In this document: positions 26,035-36,477 of the stretch, one piece after another
How the letters are laid out: every line of letters starts with the position of its first letter
Numbering within the stretch: the stretch's first letter is position 1
Source of the DNA: Catenuloplanes indicus
GTDB taxonomy: Bacteria > Actinomycetota > Actinomycetes > Mycobacteriales > Micromonosporaceae
Reading direction: 5' to 3'
Assembly: GCF_030813715.1 (NCBI RefSeq)
Contig: NZ_JAUSUZ010000001.1
Location: 4,340,001 to 4,404,000, forward strand
DNA length: 64,000 nucleotides
Position numbers and translations under genes: made by a program
The notes under the pieces: model-generated
Databases searched by the model: none
What the model was told of the DNA's origin: nothing
The model's input: only the letters and a program-made list of their open reading frames with translations

Positions 26035-26775
26035 ATGACGATGACGACGCACTCCGACACACGCCAGGACCTGCGCCGCGCGGACGGCAGCCCGGTCCGG
26101 GTGCTGGTGGTCGACGACGAGTCCACGCTGGCGGAGCTGCTGTCGATGGCGCTTCGCTACGAGGGCTGGGACGTGCGCTCGGCCGGTGACGGCGGCGGCG
26201 CGGTGCGGGCCGCGCGCGAGTTCCGGCCGGACGCGGTGATCCTGGACGTGATGCTGCCGGACATGGACGGGCTGGAGGTGCTGCGCCGGCTGCGTGGCGA
26301 GGCGCCCGAGGTGCCGGTGCTGTTCCTCACCGCGAAGGACTCGGTGGAGGACCGGATCGCGGGCCTGACCGCGGGCGGCGACGACTACGTGACGAAGCCG
26401 TTCAGCCTGGAGGAGGTGGTGGCGCGGCTGCGCGGGCTGATGCGCCGGGCCGGCCGGGCCGCGATGCGCTCGGACGCGGAGCTGGTGGTCGGTGACCTCA
26501 CGCTGGACGAGGACAGCCACGAGGTGCGCCGCGGCGGCGACCAGATCACTCTGACCGCGACCGAGTTCGAGCTGCTCCGCTACCTGATGCGCAACCCGCG
26601 CCGGGTGCTCTCCAAGGCGCAGATCCTGGACCGGGTGTGGAACTACGACTTCGGCGGCCAGGCGAACGTGGTGGAGCTGTACATCTCGTACCTGCGCAAG
26701 AAGATCGACGCCGGCCGGAAACCGATGATCCACACCATGCGCGGGGCCGGCTATGTCCTCAAGCCCGCGGACTGA
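26035..26775 (+). CDS. OmpR/PhoB-family response regulator
   Basis: A 246-residue regulator. Receiver domain (about 20-135): VLVVDDESTL, phospho-Asp in DAVILDVMLPDMDG, Thr in LFLTAKDS, Lys in YVTKPFSLEE. C-terminal winged helix (about 150-245): LTATEFELLRYLMRNPRRVL, IHTMRGAGYVLK. It resembles mycobacterial TrcR/MprA-type regulators. ATG at 26035 is used; another in-frame ATG follows at 26041. Its 3' end overlaps the cognate kinase gene by 23 bp, giving tight coupling. Likely targets are the adjacent lipoprotein and glycosyltransferase genes. Confidence 0.95.
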   Translation: MTMTTHSDTRQDLRRADGSPVRVLVVDDESTLAELLSMALRYEGWDVRSAGDGGGAVRAAREFRPDAVILDVMLPDMDGLEVLRRLRGEAPEVPVLFLTAKDSVEDRIAGLTAGGDDYVTKPFSLEEVVARLRGLMRRAGRAAMRSDAELVVGDLTLDEDSHEVRRGGDQITLTATEFELLRYLMRNPRRVLSKAQILDRVWNYDFGGQANVVELYISYLRKKIDAGRKPMIHTMRGAGYVLKPAD

Positions 26776-28258
26776 CCTGCCGCGCGGTCCGAAGGGCTGG
26801 CCGCTGCGCACCCGGCTGGTCGCCACCATGCTGGCGCTGCTGGCCACGGCCTGCCTGCTGATCTCCGTGGTCACCGAGCTGGCACTGCACAAGAACCTCC
26901 AGGACCAGCTGGACCGGCAGCTGGACACGACCGCGGAACGCGCCGAGACCTTCGGACCACCGCCGGACGACGCGCCGATGCCGGGGAACGACAACCGGCC
27001 GGACGAGTGGATCGGGCGCGGCCAGCCGGCCGGCACGCTCGTCGCCTACCTGAACAGTGACCACCGGACCGGCGTCCGCATCCTCAGCGACGACCTGGCG
27101 GAGATCGACGCCACCGCGGCGCTCTCCGACGTCCTGGTCACCGTTCCGGTGGACGGCCGTCCGCGCACCTTCCACCTGCCGGGGTACGGCGACTACCGGC
27201 TGAAGGCGCAGTGGACCCGCAACGGCGACCTGGTCGTCACCGGTCTGCCCACCGCGCAGGTGGAGAACACGCAGGTGCAGGTCGCGGTGATACTGGCCGC
27301 GGTCACGGTCGGCGCGCTGATCGTCGCCGGGTTCGCCGGGGTGGTCATCATCCGGCGTACGCTGCGCCCGCTGCGCCGCGTCGCCGCCACCGCGGGCCGG
27401 GTCGCGGAGCTGGAACTGGACCGCGGCGAGGTGGCGCTGGCCGATCGGCTGCCGGACGAGTTCACCGACCCGCGCACCGAGGTCGGCCAGGTCGGTGCCG
27501 CGCTCAACCGCATGCTCGGCAACATCGAGGCCGCGCTGGCCGCCCGGCACGCCAGCGAGACGCAGGTGCGCCAGTTCGTCGCGGACGCGAGCCACGAGCT
27601 GCGCACGCCGCTGGCCGCGATCCGTGGGTACGCCGAACTGACCCGCCGCAGCCGCGCGGAGGTCGCGCCCGAGGTGGCGCACGTGCTGAACCGGGTCGAG
27701 TCCGAGGCGAAGCGGATGACGCTGCTGGTCGAGGACATGCTGCTGCTGGCCCGGCTGGACGCGGGACGCCCGCTGGAGCACGAACCGGTCGACCTGGCGA
27801 TGCTCGCGGTCGACACGGTCAGCGACGCGCACGCGGCCGGCCCGCACCACGTCTGGCGACTCGACCTGCCACCCGAGGGTACGGACGTGGAGGTGCTCGG
27901 CGATCGGGCCCGGCTGCATCAGGTGCTGGCGAATCTGCTGGCCAACGCGCGCACGCACACGCCACCCGGCACCGAGGTGACGGTCTCCGTGCAGCGCCGC
28001 AACGACCGGGCCGCGGTGCTGGTGGCCGACACCGGGCCGGGCATCCCGGCGGAGCTGCTGCCGCACGTCTTCGAGCGGTTCGCGCGCGGCGACAGCTCCC
28101 GCTCGCGCGCCGCGGGCAGCACGGGGCTGGGGCTGGCCATCGTGCACGCGGTGGTCACCGCGCACGGCGGACGCATCGACGTGCGCAGCCGGCCGGGCCG
28201 GACGGAGTTCCTGGTGTCGATGCCGCTCGCGGTGGGCGCGGTCCCCGCGGGGGCGTAA
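26753..28258 (+). CDS. Sensor histidine kinase, partner of the OmpR-type regulator
   Basis: A 501-residue classical membrane kinase. TM1 (about 20-42), extracytoplasmic sensor loop (about 43-175), TM2 (about 177-202), HAMP (about 203-262; RRTLRPLRRVAATAGRVAEL), HisKA with phospho-His in FVADASHELRTPLAAIRGYA, and HATPase_c with LLANARTHTPPG (N-box), DTGPGIPAELL (G1) and STGLGLAIVHAVVTAHGG (G2). It starts inside the 3' end of the response-regulator gene. The stop precedes the GT39 gene by 181 bp. It would sense an envelope signal and control the glycosyltransferase/lipoprotein set around it. Confidence 0.95.
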   Translation: MSSSPRTDLPRGPKGWPLRTRLVATMLALLATACLLISVVTELALHKNLQDQLDRQLDTTAERAETFGPPPDDAPMPGNDNRPDEWIGRGQPAGTLVAYLNSDHRTGVRILSDDLAEIDATAALSDVLVTVPVDGRPRTFHLPGYGDYRLKAQWTRNGDLVVTGLPTAQVENTQVQVAVILAAVTVGALIVAGFAGVVIIRRTLRPLRRVAATAGRVAELELDRGEVALADRLPDEFTDPRTEVGQVGAALNRMLGNIEAALAARHASETQVRQFVADASHELRTPLAAIRGYAELTRRSRAEVAPEVAHVLNRVESEAKRMTLLVEDMLLLARLDAGRPLEHEPVDLAMLAVDTVSDAHAAGPHHVWRLDLPPEGTDVEVLGDRARLHQVLANLLANARTHTPPGTEVTVSVQRRNDRAAVLVADTGPGIPAELLPHVFERFARGDSSRSRAAGSTGLGLAIVHAVVTAHGGRIDVRSRPGRTEFLVSMPLAVGAVPAGA

Positions 28259-28439
28259 CCTCACGGCCGTCGTCCCATCGGCGAGCGCGTATTCCCAGCT
28301 TCTTTACAGCTTCGCCAGAGCGCACGGTGAGATGTCCGGTCGATCCTGGTTACCAGGGCTGAGGTCTGACCGAATGGCCCGTCTTGTCGTGATTCCACAT
28401 GCCCGCCGCACCGATCTCGCTGAGCGAAGGACGAAGCTC

Positions 28440-30740
28440 ATGACCTCGACGTTGCCCACCTCGCCTCCGCCACCCCCGGAGGCGCCGGCCACCGCGGAGG
28501 TACCGGCCACCGCGGAGGCACCGGCCACCGCGGAGGCACCGGCCACCGCGGAGGCACCGGCCACCGCGGAGGCACCGGCCACCGCGGAGGCACCGGCCAC
28601 CGCGGAGGCACCGGCCACCGCGGAGGCACCGCTGGATGCGCCCGCGGCGGCGCCGGCCGTGCCGCGGTCGCGGCGGGAGCGGATCCTCCGCGGGCCGGAT
28701 GACGACCCGGCCTGGGCCCGTCCCGCGCTCTACGCGCTGCTGATCGCGACCGGCGTCCTCTACATCTGGGGCCTCAGCGCCTCCGGCTGGGCGAACTCGT
28801 TCTACGCGGCCGCGGTGCAGGCCGGCTCGGAGAGCTGGAAGGCGTTCTTCTTCGGCTCCTCGGACGCGGCGAATTTCATCACCGTCGACAAGACGCCGCT
28901 CTCGCTGTGGCCGATGGCACTCACCGCCCGGATCTTCGGCATGAGTTCGTGGAGCATGCTGGTCCCGCAGGCGCTGATGGGCGTCGGCTCGGTCGCGCTG
29001 CTCTACGCCACGGTCCGGCGCTGGTTCCCGCCCGCGGCCGCGCTGCTGGCCGGCGCGGTGCTGGCCACCACCCCGGTCGCGGCGCTGATGTTCCGCTTCA
29101 ACAACCCGGACGCGCTGCTCGTACTGCTGATGATCGCGGCGTGCTGGGCGATGGTCCGCGCGCTGGAGACGGGCGCGACCACCTGGCTGCTGCTCTGCGG
29201 CGCCTTCATGGGCCTCGGCTACCTGGCCAAGATGCTCCAGGTGCTGCTGATCCTGCCCGCGCTCGGCCTGGTCTACCTGATCGCCGGCCCACCGCGGCTC
29301 GGCAGGCGGATCCTGCAGTTGCTCGGCGCGGCCGGCGCGATGATCGTCGCGGCCGGCTGGTGGATCCTCGCGGTCGAGCTGTGGCCGGAGGACTCCCGGC
29401 CGTACATCGGCGGTTCGCAGAACAACAGCATCCTGGAGCTCACACTCGGCTACAACGGGCTCGGGCGGCTCAACGGCAACGAGACCGGCAGCGTCGGCGG
29501 TGGCGGCACCGGCGGTCCTGGCGGCATGGCCGGGCCGGGCGGCGGCGGTGGCATGTGGGGCGAGTCCGGCATCCTGCGGATGTTCGACTCCGCACAGGGC
29601 GGTCAGATCGCCTGGCTGCTGCCGGCCGCGCTGCTGCTGATGATCGCCGGACTGGTGATCACCGCGCGCCGGGCGCGCACCGACCGTACCCGTGCGGCTT
29701 TTGTGCTCTGGGGTGGCTGGCTCGTCGTCACCGCGCTCACGTTCAGCTTCATGCAGGGCATCTTTCACGCGTACTACACGGTCGCGCTGGCGCCGGCGAT
29801 CGGCGCGCTGACCGGCATGGGCGGAACGCTGCTCTGGTCCCGGCGGCGCAGGCCGTGGGCGATCGCGCTGCTGGCCGTGACGGTCGCGGGCACCGCGGTC
29901 TGGGCCTGGGTGCTGCTCGGGCGCAGCGCGGACTGGCTGCCCTGGCTGCGCTGGACCGTGCTGATCGGCGGGATCGCGGCCGCGGTGGCGCTGGCGGCGA
30001 CCAGCCGGCTGGCCGCGCGGATCGCGGTGCCGGTCGGCGTGGTCGCGGCCGCGATCACGCTGGCGGCACCCGCTGCCTACGCCATCGACACCGCGGGTAC
30101 GCCGCACACCGGCTCGATCCCGTCGGCCGGGCCGATGACGGCCGGTGGCTTCGGCGGCGGTCCGGGCGGCGGCGGACGCGGCGGCCGAGGCGGTTTCCCC
30201 GGCGGCTTCCCGGGCGGCGGCCAGGCCATCCCCGGTGGAGGGCAGACCATGCCCGGCGGCGGCCAGGCCATGCCGAACGGCGTTTTTCCCGGCGGCGCGC
30301 AGGGGCAGCCGTTCTACGGCTTCGGTGGCCGGGGCAACGCCGGAGGCATGGGTGGGCTGCTCAACGGCTCCGCGCCGAGCGACGAGATGATCGCGCTGCT
30401 GGAGAAGGACGCGGATCGATACACCTGGATCGCGGCCGCGGTGGGCTCGAACCGCGCCTCCGGGTATCAGCTGGCCACCGGTGACCCGGTGATGGCGATC
30501 GGCGGCTTCAACGGCACCGATCCGGCACCCTCGCTCGCGCAGTTCCAGGAGTACGTCGAAGAAGGAAAGATCCACTACTTCATCGGGGACGGCGGCTTCG
30601 GCGGCGGCGGACGCGACGGCAGCAGCCAGGTCAGCGCGGAGATCGCCACGTGGGTCCAGGCCAACTTCGCGTCGCAGACCGTGGACGACACAACCGTCTA
30701 CGACCTGACCGTGCCCGCCTCCGCGTCGCAGGAGAGCTGA
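28440..30740 (+). CDS. GT39-family (ArnT/PMT-like, YkcB-type) membrane glycosyltransferase
   Basis: A 766-residue polytopic protein. Residues ~14-62 are eight (A/V)PATAE hexapeptides, an unstructured cytoplasmic leader encoded by an 18-bp tandem repeat. About 12 membrane helices follow (roughly 90-560), starting with ARPALYALLIATGVLYIWGL; the large first loop carries the acceptor-site region SSDAANFITVDKTPLSLW typical of GT39/ArnT-like enzymes that use polyprenyl-phosphate sugars. A Gly/Pro-rich loop (about 560-640; GGGQAIPGGGQTMPGGGQAM) leads to a C-terminal domain (YTWIAAAVGSNRASGYQLAT...EEGKIHYFIGDGG). A GAAGGA site precedes the ATG. The GT2-GtrA gene begins 3 bp downstream, matching the YkcB/YkcC pairing in which the GT2 makes the lipid-linked sugar donor. 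Confidence 0.92.
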   Translation: MTSTLPTSPPPPPEAPATAEVPATAEAPATAEAPATAEAPATAEAPATAEAPATAEAPATAEAPLDAPAAAPAVPRSRRERILRGPDDDPAWARPALYALLIATGVLYIWGLSASGWANSFYAAAVQAGSESWKAFFFGSSDAANFITVDKTPLSLWPMALTARIFGMSSWSMLVPQALMGVGSVALLYATVRRWFPPAAALLAGAVLATTPVAALMFRFNNPDALLVLLMIAACWAMVRALETGATTWLLLCGAFMGLGYLAKMLQVLLILPALGLVYLIAGPPRLGRRILQLLGAAGAMIVAAGWWILAVELWPEDSRPYIGGSQNNSILELTLGYNGLGRLNGNETGSVGGGGTGGPGGMAGPGGGGGMWGESGILRMFDSAQGGQIAWLLPAALLLMIAGLVITARRARTDRTRAAFVLWGGWLVVTALTFSFMQGIFHAYYTVALAPAIGALTGMGGTLLWSRRRRPWAIALLAVTVAGTAVWAWVLLGRSADWLPWLRWTVLIGGIAAAVALAATSRLAARIAVPVGVVAAAITLAAPAAYAIDTAGTPHTGSIPSAGPMTAGGFGGGPGGGGRGGRGGFPGGFPGGGQAIPGGGQTMPGGGQAMPNGVFPGGAQGQPFYGFGGRGNAGGMGGLLNGSAPSDEMIALLEKDADRYTWIAAAVGSNRASGYQLATGDPVMAIGGFNGTDPAPSLAQFQEYVEEGKIHYFIGDGGFGGGGRDGSSQVSAEIATWVQANFASQTVDDTTVYDLTVPASASQES
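28482..28625 (+). repeat. 18-bp in-frame tandem repeat, eight units
   Basis: Eight near-identical units of gcaccggccaccgcggag (first two differ by one or two bases: gcgccg and gtaccg) encode (A/V)PATAE repeats at the N terminus of the GT39 protein. Units 3-8 are identical, implying recent slippage or unequal exchange; copy number may vary between strains without shifting the frame. Confidence 0.97.
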
Positions 30741-30743
30741 GCC

Positions 30744-31961
30744 ATGCCGATCACCGCCGGAGAGAGCGCACCGCCGGCGACCGCACCGGTCACCGCCGCG
30801 CTCGACGTGGTCATCCCGGTCTACAACGAGGAGCGCGACCTGGAGCCGTGCGTGCGCCGGCTGCACGAGCACCTCAGCGCGTCCTTCCCGTACCCGTTCC
30901 GGATCACCGTCGCGGACAACGCCAGCACGGACGGCACGCTCGAGGTCGCGCGGCGGCTCGCGGCGGCGCTACCCGGCGTGTCGGTCACCCACCTGCCGCG
31001 CAAGGGCCGCGGCCATGCGCTGAAGGAGGTGTGGTCCGCGTCCGGCGCGCCGGTGCTGGCGTACATGGACGTGGACCTCTCCACCGACCTGGCCGCGCTG
31101 CTGCCGCTGGTCGCGCCGCTGATCTCCGGGCACAGCGACGTGGCGATCGGGTCCCGGCTGTCCCGCAACGCGCGGGTGGTCCGCGGCGCCAAGCGCGAGA
31201 TCATCTCCCGCGGCTACAACCTGATCCTGCGCGGCACGTTGCAGGCCAGCTTCTCCGACGCGCAGTGCGGCTTCAAGGCGATCCGCAAGGACGTGGCCGA
31301 CCGGCTGCTGCCGCTGGTCGAGGACACCGGCTGGTTCTTCGACACCGAACTGCTGGTCCTGGCGCAGCGCGCCGGCCTGCGGATCCACGAGGTGCCGGTG
31401 GACTGGGTCGACGACCCGGACAGCCGCGTCGACATCGTGTCGACCGCGGTCGCGGATCTGAAGGGCATCGCCCGCCTCGGCCGCGCGCTCGCCACCGGCC
31501 GGCTGCCCGTGGCCGAGCTGCGCACCCAGCTCGGCCGCGCGCCGCTCGCCCCGGTCCCTGGCGTACCGGTGGGGATGACCGGCCAGCTGCTGCGGTTCGC
31601 CGCGGTCGGCGTGGCCAGCACGCTCGCATACCTGGTGATCTATGCACTCCTCCGGCTCGGTCTCGGAGCGCAGGCCGCGAACCTGCTGGCGTTGCTGATT
31701 ACCGCGGTCGGCAACACGGCCGCGAACCGGCGCTTCACGTTCGGCGTGCAGGGCACCGAGGGCGCGGCGCGGCACCACCTCCAGGGATTGATGATCTTCG
31801 GTCTAGGCCTCGGCTTGACCAGCGGATCACTGGCCGCGTTGCACGCAGTCACAGAGACCCCACACAGGGTCATTGAGCTGCTGATACTCGTCGGCGCCAA
31901 CCTGATGGCCACCTTGCTGCGGTTCCTCCTGATGCGGGCCTGGGTCTTCACGAAGGCGTGA
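30744..31961 (+). CDS. GT2 glycosyltransferase fused to GtrA-type membrane domain (YkcC-like)
   Basis: A 405-residue protein. The N-terminal dolichol-phosphate-sugar-synthase-type GT-A domain (about 18-245) has VVIPVYNEERDLEPC, DNASTDGTLEV, the DxD-type YMDVDLSTD, and DAQCGFKAIRKD. The C-terminal GtrA domain (about 270-400) has four helices (LLRFAAVGVASTLAYLVIYA; AAANRRFTF-like NTAANRRFTFG). It would make a polyprenyl-phosphate sugar and flip or present it for the GT39 enzyme encoded 3 bp upstream. The pair plausibly glycosylates an envelope polymer or protein under control of the two-component system upstream. Confidence 0.93.
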   Translation: MPITAGESAPPATAPVTAALDVVIPVYNEERDLEPCVRRLHEHLSASFPYPFRITVADNASTDGTLEVARRLAAALPGVSVTHLPRKGRGHALKEVWSASGAPVLAYMDVDLSTDLAALLPLVAPLISGHSDVAIGSRLSRNARVVRGAKREIISRGYNLILRGTLQASFSDAQCGFKAIRKDVADRLLPLVEDTGWFFDTELLVLAQRAGLRIHEVPVDWVDDPDSRVDIVSTAVADLKGIARLGRALATGRLPVAELRTQLGRAPLAPVPGVPVGMTGQLLRFAAVGVASTLAYLVIYALLRLGLGAQAANLLALLITAVGNTAANRRFTFGVQGTEGAARHHLQGLMIFGLGLGLTSGSLAALHAVTETPHRVIELLILVGANLMATLLRFLLMRAWVFTKA

Positions 31962-32063
31962 CGAAACACCCCCGTTCCGACGCCGTCCGGCTCCCCGGAA
32001 ACGACTAGAGTGGTCGCTCCGGGGAGCGCTGGAAGCAGATTCGAAGACGGGGTGAGTCCTGCC

Positions 32064-35000
32064 GTGGGCGATTCGTTCGTGCACCTCCACGTGCACACGG
32101 AGTATTCGATGCTCGACGGAGCGGCCCGGTTGAAGGATCTCTTCAAGGAGGCGAAGCGGCTCGGCATGCCGGCCGTGGCGATCAGTGACCACGGCAACAT
32201 GCACGGGGCGTACGACTTCTACAAGCAGGCCAAGGCCGCGGAGATCACGCCGATCATCGGCGTCGAGGCGTACGTCGCACCCGAGTCCCGCTTCCACAAG
32301 CAGCGCGTGAAGTGGGGTCGGCCGGAGCAGAAGTCGGACGACGTCTCCGGTAACGGCGCGATCACCCACATGACCATGTGGGCGCAGTCCGCGGAGGGCC
32401 TGAAGAACCTCTTCAAGCTGAACTCGCGCGCCTCGTTCGAGGGCCACTACGTCAAGTGGCCGCGGATGGACATGGAGCTGATCTCCGAGCACGCCAAGGG
32501 GATCATGGCGACCACCGGCTGCCCGTCCGGCGCGGTGCAGACCCGCCTGCGCCTGGGCCAGCCCGAGGAGGCGCTCAAGGTCGCCGGGCAGTACCAGGAC
32601 ATCTTCGGGAAGGACAACTACTTCCTGGAAATCATGGATCACGGGCTGGAGATCGAGCGCCGGGTCCGCGACGGCCTGCTGGAGATCAGCCGGAAGCTGA
32701 ACATCAAGCCGGTGGTCACCAACGACTCGCACTACACCTACGAGGAGCAGTCCGCCGCGCACGACGTGCTGCTCTGCGTGCAGACAGGCGCGAACGTGGA
32801 CGACCCGAACCGGTTCCGGTTCGACGGCAACGGCTACTTCGTGAAGTCCGCGGACCAGATGCGGGCGATCGACTCCTCCGACGCCTGGCAGGAGGGGTGT
32901 AAAAACACGCTGCTGGTGGCCGAGAAGGTCGACACCACCGGCATGTTCACGTTCAAGAACCTGATGCCGCGCTTCCCGGTGCCGGAGGGCCACACGGAGG
33001 AGTCGTACTTCCGGCAGGAGGCGTTCGAGGGGCTCAAGCGGCGCTTCCCGAACGGCATCCCGGAGACGCACGTCGCGCAGGCGGAGTACGAGCTCGGGAT
33101 CATCATCCAGATGGGCTTCCCGTCATACTTCCTGGTGGTCGCGGACTTCATCCAGTGGTCGAAGCGGAACGGCATCGCGGTCGGCCCGGGTCGTGGCTCC
33201 GCGGCCGGCTCGCTGGTGGCGTACGCGCTGGGCATCACCGACCTGGACCCGCTGCCGCACGGCCTGATCTTCGAGCGGTTCCTGAACCCGGACCGCGTCT
33301 CGATGCCCGACGTCGACATCGACTTCGACGAGCGCCGGCGTGCCGAGGTGATCCGCTACGTGACGGACAAGTGGGGCGAGGACCGGGTCGCCCAGATCGC
33401 CACGTTCGGCACGATCAAGGCGAAGGCCGCGATCAAGGACTCCGCCCGCGTGCTCGGCTACCCGTACGCGGTCGGCGACCGGATCACCAAGGCCATGCCG
33501 CCGGCCGTGATGGGCAAGGACATCCCGCTCTCCGGCATCTTCGACTCGAACCACCCGCGGTACTCCGAGGCGACCGAGATCCGCGCGCTCTACGAGGCGG
33601 AGCACGACGTCAAGAAGGTGATCGACACCGCGCGCGGGATCGAGGGCCTGATCCGGCAGACCGGCGTGCACGCCGCCGGCGTCATCATGTCCGCCGAGCC
33701 GATCATCGAGCACATCCCGCTGATGCGCCGGGACGCGGACGGCGCGATCATCACGCAGTTCGACTACCCGACCTGCGAGACGCTCGGCCTGCTGAAGATG
33801 GACTTCCTCGGCCTGCGCAACCTGACGATCATCGACGACGCGGTCAAGAACATCGAGATCAACCACGGTCTCAAGCTGGACCTGCTCGCGCTGGAGCTGG
33901 ACGACAAGGCCACCTACGAGCTGCTGGCCCGCGGTGACACGCTCGGCGTGTTCCAGCTCGACGGCGGCCCGATGCGCTCGCTGCTGCGCCTGATGAAACC
34001 GGACAACTTCGAGGACATCTCGGCGGTGCTGGCGCTCTACCGGCCCGGCCCGATGGGTGCGGACTCGCACACCAACTATGCGCTGCGCAAGAACGGCCTG
34101 CAGGACATCATCCCGATCCACCCGGAGCTGGAGGAGCCGCTCAAGGAGATCCTCGGCCCGACCTACGGGCTGATCGTCTACCAGGAGCAGGTGCAGCGCG
34201 CCGCACAGAAGCTGGCCGGTTACTCGCTCGGCCAGGCCGACCTGCTGCGCCGCGCGATGGGCAAGAAGAAGAAAGAGGTGCTGGAGAAGGAGTTCGTCCC
34301 GTTCCGCGACGGCATGCGCGGCAACGGCTACTCCGACGAGGCGATCCAGAAGCTCTGGGACGTGCTGGTCCCGTTCGCGGACTACGCGTTCAACAAGGCA
34401 CACACCGCCGGCTACGGGCTGGTCTCCTACTGGACCGGCTACCTCAAGGCCAACTACCCCGCGGAGTACATGGCCGGCCTGCTCACCTCGGTCGGCGACG
34501 ACAAGGACAAGATGGCGCTCTACCTCGCCGAGTGCCGGCGGATGGGGATCAGCGTGCTCCCGCCGGACGTCAACGAGTCGGCCGGCCCGTTCACCCCGGT
34601 CGGCAAGGACATCCGGTTCGGTCTCGCCGCGGTCCGCAACGTCGGCACGAACGTGGTGGAGGCGATCCGCCGCTGCCGGGACGAGAAGGGCAAGTACACC
34701 GACTTCTACGACTTCCTGTCCAAGGTCGACGCGGTCGCCTGCAACAAGAAGACGATCGAATCGCTGATCAAGGCCGGCGCGTTCGACTCGATGGGCCACA
34801 CCCGCAAGGGCCTGCTCGCCGTGCACGCGGAGGCGATCGACGCGTACTCCGGCGTCAAGAAGAACGAGGCGGTCGGCCAGTTCGACCTGTTCGGCGCCGG
34901 CTTCGGCGACGCGGCCCCGTCCGCCACCGTGGCCATGCCGACCATCCCCGACTCGGAGTGGGACAAGCGCGACAAGCTGGCGTTCGAGCGCGAGATGCTC

Positions 35001-35591
35001 GGCCTCTACGTCTCCGACCACCCGCTCTTCGGCCTCGAGCACGTCCTCCAGCAGCACGCCGACACCAGCATCGCCGCGCTCGCCGAGGAGGGCACCGTCC
35101 CGGACGGCGCCGTCGTCACGCTGGCCGGCATCCTCTCCGGCGTCCAGCGCCGCGTCACCAAGCAGGGCAAGGCCTGGGCCTCCGCCACGCTGGAGGGCCT
35201 GGCCGGCGGCGTCGAGGCACTGTTCTTCCCGAACACCTACGAGATGGTCGGCCAGTACATCGCCGAGGACGCGATCGTCGTCGTCAAGGGCCGCATCGAC
35301 CGCCGCGACGACACCCCGCGCATCATGGCGATGGACATGATGATGCCCGACGTCACCGCCAACCCCGACGCCAAGCCCGTCGTGCTCACCATGCCGATCA
35401 CCCGCTGCACCCCACCCCTGGTCGAACGCCTGAAGGAGGTGCTGATGCTGCACCCCGGCGACAACGAGATCCACGTCAAACTCGTCAACGGCGGCCGCAC
35501 CACCGTCCTCCGCCTCGGCACCCGCGTCGCTCCGACCACCGCCCTGATGGGCGACCTGAAGAGCGTCCTCGGCCCCGCAGCCGTCGGCTGA
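32064..35591 (+). CDS. dnaE: DNA polymerase III alpha subunit
   Basis: A 1175-residue C-family replicative polymerase (DnaE1-type length). PHP domain at the N terminus ([28 protein letters not shown]), palm domain with catalytic Asp residues in [13 protein letters not shown] (~414) preceded by [17 protein letters not shown], thumb/fingers and tandem HhH region ([20 protein letters not shown]), and a C-terminal OB-fold ([20 protein letters not shown] pattern). The start is taken as GTG 32064 ([10 protein letters not shown]), with GGTGAG 7 bases upstream; GTG 32052 is in frame and possible. Nothing unusual in the active site. A housekeeping gene with no operon partner here. Confidence 0.97.
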   Translation: MGDSFVHLHVHTEYSMLDGAARLKDLFKEAKRLGMPAVAISDHGNMHGAYDFYKQAKAAEITPIIGVEAYVAPESRFHKQRVKWGRPEQKSDDVSGNGAITHMTMWAQSAEGLKNLFKLNSRASFEGHYVKWPRMDMELISEHAKGIMATTGCPSGAVQTRLRLGQPEEALKVAGQYQDIFGKDNYFLEIMDHGLEIERRVRDGLLEISRKLNIKPVVTNDSHYTYEEQSAAHDVLLCVQTGANVDDPNRFRFDGNGYFVKSADQMRAIDSSDAWQEGCKNTLLVAEKVDTTGMFTFKNLMPRFPVPEGHTEESYFRQEAFEGLKRRFPNGIPETHVAQAEYELGIIIQMGFPSYFLVVADFIQWSKRNGIAVGPGRGSAAGSLVAYALGITDLDPLPHGLIFERFLNPDRVSMPDVDIDFDERRRAEVIRYVTDKWGEDRVAQIATFGTIKAKAAIKDSARVLGYPYAVGDRITKAMPPAVMGKDIPLSGIFDSNHPRYSEATEIRALYEAEHDVKKVIDTARGIEGLIRQTGVHAAGVIMSAEPIIEHIPLMRRDADGAIITQFDYPTCETLGLLKMDFLGLRNLTIIDDAVKNIEINHGLKLDLLALELDDKATYELLARGDTLGVFQLDGGPMRSLLRLMKPDNFEDISAVLALYRPGPMGADSHTNYALRKNGLQDIIPIHPELEEPLKEILGPTYGLIVYQEQVQRAAQKLAGYSLGQADLLRRAMGKKKKEVLEKEFVPFRDGMRGNGYSDEAIQKLWDVLVPFADYAFNKAHTAGYGLVSYWTGYLKANYPAEYMAGLLTSVGDDKDKMALYLAECRRMGISVLPPDVNESAGPFTPVGKDIRFGLAAVRNVGTNVVEAIRRCRDEKGKYTDFYDFLSKVDAVACNKKTIESLIKAGAFDSMGHTRKGLLAVHAEAIDAYSGVKKNEAVGQFDLFGAGFGDAAPSATVAMPTIPDSEWDKRDKLAFEREMLGLYVSDHPLFGLEHVLQQHADTSIAALAEEGTVPDGAVVTLAGILSGVQRRVTKQGKAWASATLEGLAGGVEALFFPNTYEMVGQYIAEDAIVVVKGRIDRRDDTPRIMAMDMMMPDVTANPDAKPVVLTMPITRCTPPLVERLKEVLMLHPGDNEIHVKLVNGGRTTVLRLGTRVAPTTALMGDLKSVLGPAAVG

Positions 35592-35665
35592 ACCCTCGAA
35601 GTGATCTACCGGTTCCCACCGTTCATAGCCGCGTCCCACCGTGCGGCAGGCGCCATTTGTCACGG

Positions 35666-36457
35666 TCAGGCGCGGCAGAGGAGTTCGCCGTGGAGGATGG
35701 TGAACCAGCCGTCGGGCGCGTCGGACCAGCGGCGCCATGCGGTGGCGAGGCGTTGGAGGTCGTGCTCGGTGGCGGTGCCGGCGGCCAGGATCTGGTGGGC
35801 CATGGCGGACTGGGTGATCCGGTCGGCCCAGAGGGCGCCCCACCAGCGGCGGTCGTCGGGGGTGGCGTAGCACCAGACGGCGGCGCCAGGTGTGATGTCG
35901 GTGTAGCCGGCGGCCAGGGCCCAGGAGAGCAGGCGGCGGCCGGCGTCGGGCTCGCCGCCGTTGGCGCGGGCGGTGGCGCGGTAGAGCGCGAGCCACTCGT
36001 CCAGTTCCGGGACTGCGGGGTGCCAGGCGAAGCGGTCATAGTCGCTGTCGCGGACCGCGACCACGCCGCCGGGCCGGCAGACGCGGCGCATCTCGGTGAG
36101 TGCGCGGACCGGGTCGGTGACGTGCTGGAGCACCTGGTGGGCGTGGACCACGTCGAACGTGTCGTCGGGGAACGGCAGCGTGTGCACGTCGGCCACCGTG
36201 AAATCGACGGTGGTGATGCCGCGGGTGGCGGCCTCGGCCCGGGACAGTGCCAGCGCGTCCTCGCTGATCTCGGTGGCGGTGACCCGGCCCGGTGCGACCA
36301 GCGCGGCCAGGTCCATGGTGATCGTTCCGGGGCCGGCGCCGATGTCCAGCAGTGACTGGCCGGGGCGCAGGTGCGGCAGCAGGTGGGCGGCCGAGTTCTC
36401 CGCGGTGCGCCAGCGGTGCGAGCGCAGCACCGACTCATGATGACCGTGCGTGTACAT
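35666..36457 (-). CDS. Class I SAM-dependent methyltransferase
   Basis: A 263-residue Rossmann-fold methyltransferase starting MYTHGHHESVLRSHRW. Motif I LLDIGAGPGTITMDLAALV binds SAM, acidic motif VTATEISEDAL follows, and the post-I/II region reads FPDDTFDVVHAHQVLQHVTD, typical of Methyltransf_11/UbiE-like enzymes acting on small molecules. The longer open frame upstream crosses the promoter region and is not used. It is divergent (64 bp) from a GT1 glycosyltransferase gene, so both may be co-regulated. Substrate unknown. Confidence 0.9.
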   Translation of the reverse strand: MYTHGHHESVLRSHRWRTAENSAAHLLPHLRPGQSLLDIGAGPGTITMDLAALVAPGRVTATEISEDALALSRAEAATRGITTVDFTVADVHTLPFPDDTFDVVHAHQVLQHVTDPVRALTEMRRVCRPGGVVAVRDSDYDRFAWHPAVPELDEWLALYRATARANGGEPDAGRRLLSWALAAGYTDITPGAAVWCYATPDDRRWWGALWADRITQSAMAHQILAAGTATEHDLQRLATAWRRWSDAPDGWFTILHGELLCRA

Positions 36458-36477
36458 ACCCCGACGGTAGACCCGAC

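Noticed and set aside
28482-28625. CRISPR array
   Set aside because: Head-to-tail 18-bp units with no spacers, in frame inside a coding region, and no cas genes.
33123-35996. A 957-codon open frame on the minus strand across dnaE, and a 743-codon one (13112-15343) across the cellulase
   Set aside because: Both are antisense shadows of unmistakable genes; long antisense frames are expected at this GC content and their products are low-complexity Arg/Asp/Val-rich.
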